Origin: Micropterus salmoides
Lineage: Eukaryota; Chordata; Actinopteri; Centrarchiformes; Centrarchidae
DNA: 64,000 nt
Assembly: GCF_014851395.1 (NCBI RefSeq)
Contig: NW_024041262.1
Location: 16,173,671-16,237,670, forward strand
Direction: 5' to 3'
The translations under genes and the position numbers were made by a program. The notes under the pieces were generated by a model that saw nothing but the letters and a program-made list of their open reading frames with translations, made no database searches and was not told the DNA's origin. Positions 63,531-64,000 of this stretch are shown here, piece after piece. Positions within the stretch are counted from its first letter, which is position 1; each line of letters begins with the position of its first letter.

Positions 63531-64000
63531 TTTGCTTGGCCGTGGCAGCGGCACCACCCCCCGCGCCATCCTCCCAGTACGGGGATCAGCTGTGAAAGTT
63601 AACTCATGACTGTGACGTTATAACCCAAACTCACAGCCAAACCAGGTGGAGAACAACAAACGGATGTGTGGACATTTACAGCTGAGGATTGTGGCTTACT
63701 TTTACTAGCCTTCAACTCAACAAACAATCATGATTTCAGTTAAATGCTAAAGTTGCTGTTACTGTTACCTACCTACCACTGTCTGTGGTCCGCTCCATGG
63801 ACTTGATGATGGACTGGGTGCACTCTGATCAGATGGTGCTGTTGTGGTAGGCCACATAAGTTTCGTTTTACGGTGGAGAGACTGTAAAATTACAGAGTTG
63901 TTGTTTTCTTTTAGCTTGAAATAATCCCATACTATCAATAACTTTGGACACTTTCTTCTTCGTCCCTTGCTATTTTCTCTCTCTTCCTCCACTTTACAAA

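Larger units (their letters stand above)
62506..64000 (+). other. samd8: samd8 intron continuing past the window edge
   Basis: Starts with the donor 'gtgagt'. The next samd8 exon (human YTPRSWNFLH) was sought and not found. The intron holds a MITE at 62561-63226 and a repeat fragment at about 63455-63530. Confidence 0.7.

Overview
This window is vertebrate nuclear DNA, almost certainly from a percomorph-type teleost fish. The coding exons have GT-AG introns, the proteins are recognisable vertebrate orthologues, and the noncoding DNA carries repeats typical of fish genomes (short inverted-repeat elements, 'TTAGCATG'-type repeats, an ACTTG-rich satellite). Gene order matches human 10q22.2: ADK - KAT6B - DUSP29 - DUSP13 - SAMD8. 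I assigned genes by reading exons against remembered family sequences. No search was run.

Layout. 1-14104: adk intronic or flanking DNA with one clear adenosine kinase exon (6324-6402, +). 14105-14604: a 500-base assembly gap. 14605-17293: probable 5' region of kat6b. 17294-37793 (+): kat6b, 16 coding exons, 2145 residues, apparently complete; the 3'UTR runs to about 38.6-39.1 kb. 39219-40108: an ACTTG-rich satellite filling the convergent kat6b/dusp29 boundary. 40062-58750 (-): five tandem atypical dual-specificity phosphatase genes. In order they are dusp29, a dusp29/dusp13-like gene of unclear orthology, dusp13b, a dusp13a-like gene and dusp13a. Each has three coding exons with the same intron phases (2, then 1) and an intact HCxxxxxR active site. 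58751-59320: a short head-to-head promoter interval. 60258-62505 (+): the first four coding exons of samd8, which runs off the right edge.

Functionally, kat6b is a nuclear MYST histone acetyltransferase and adk is purine salvage. The DUSP array encodes small phosphatases; its mammalian DUSP29 and DUSP13A relatives are muscle-associated and DUSP13B is testis-associated. samd8 is an ER ceramide phosphoethanolamine synthase-related protein. They are linked by ancient synteny rather than by a common pathway.

Most notable points: the phosphatase array has five members, against three units in mammals; KAT6B carries a Gln/His-rich expansion; the C-terminus of dusp29 reads into satellite sequence; and the adk exon is isolated, with no later adk exons found before kat6b.
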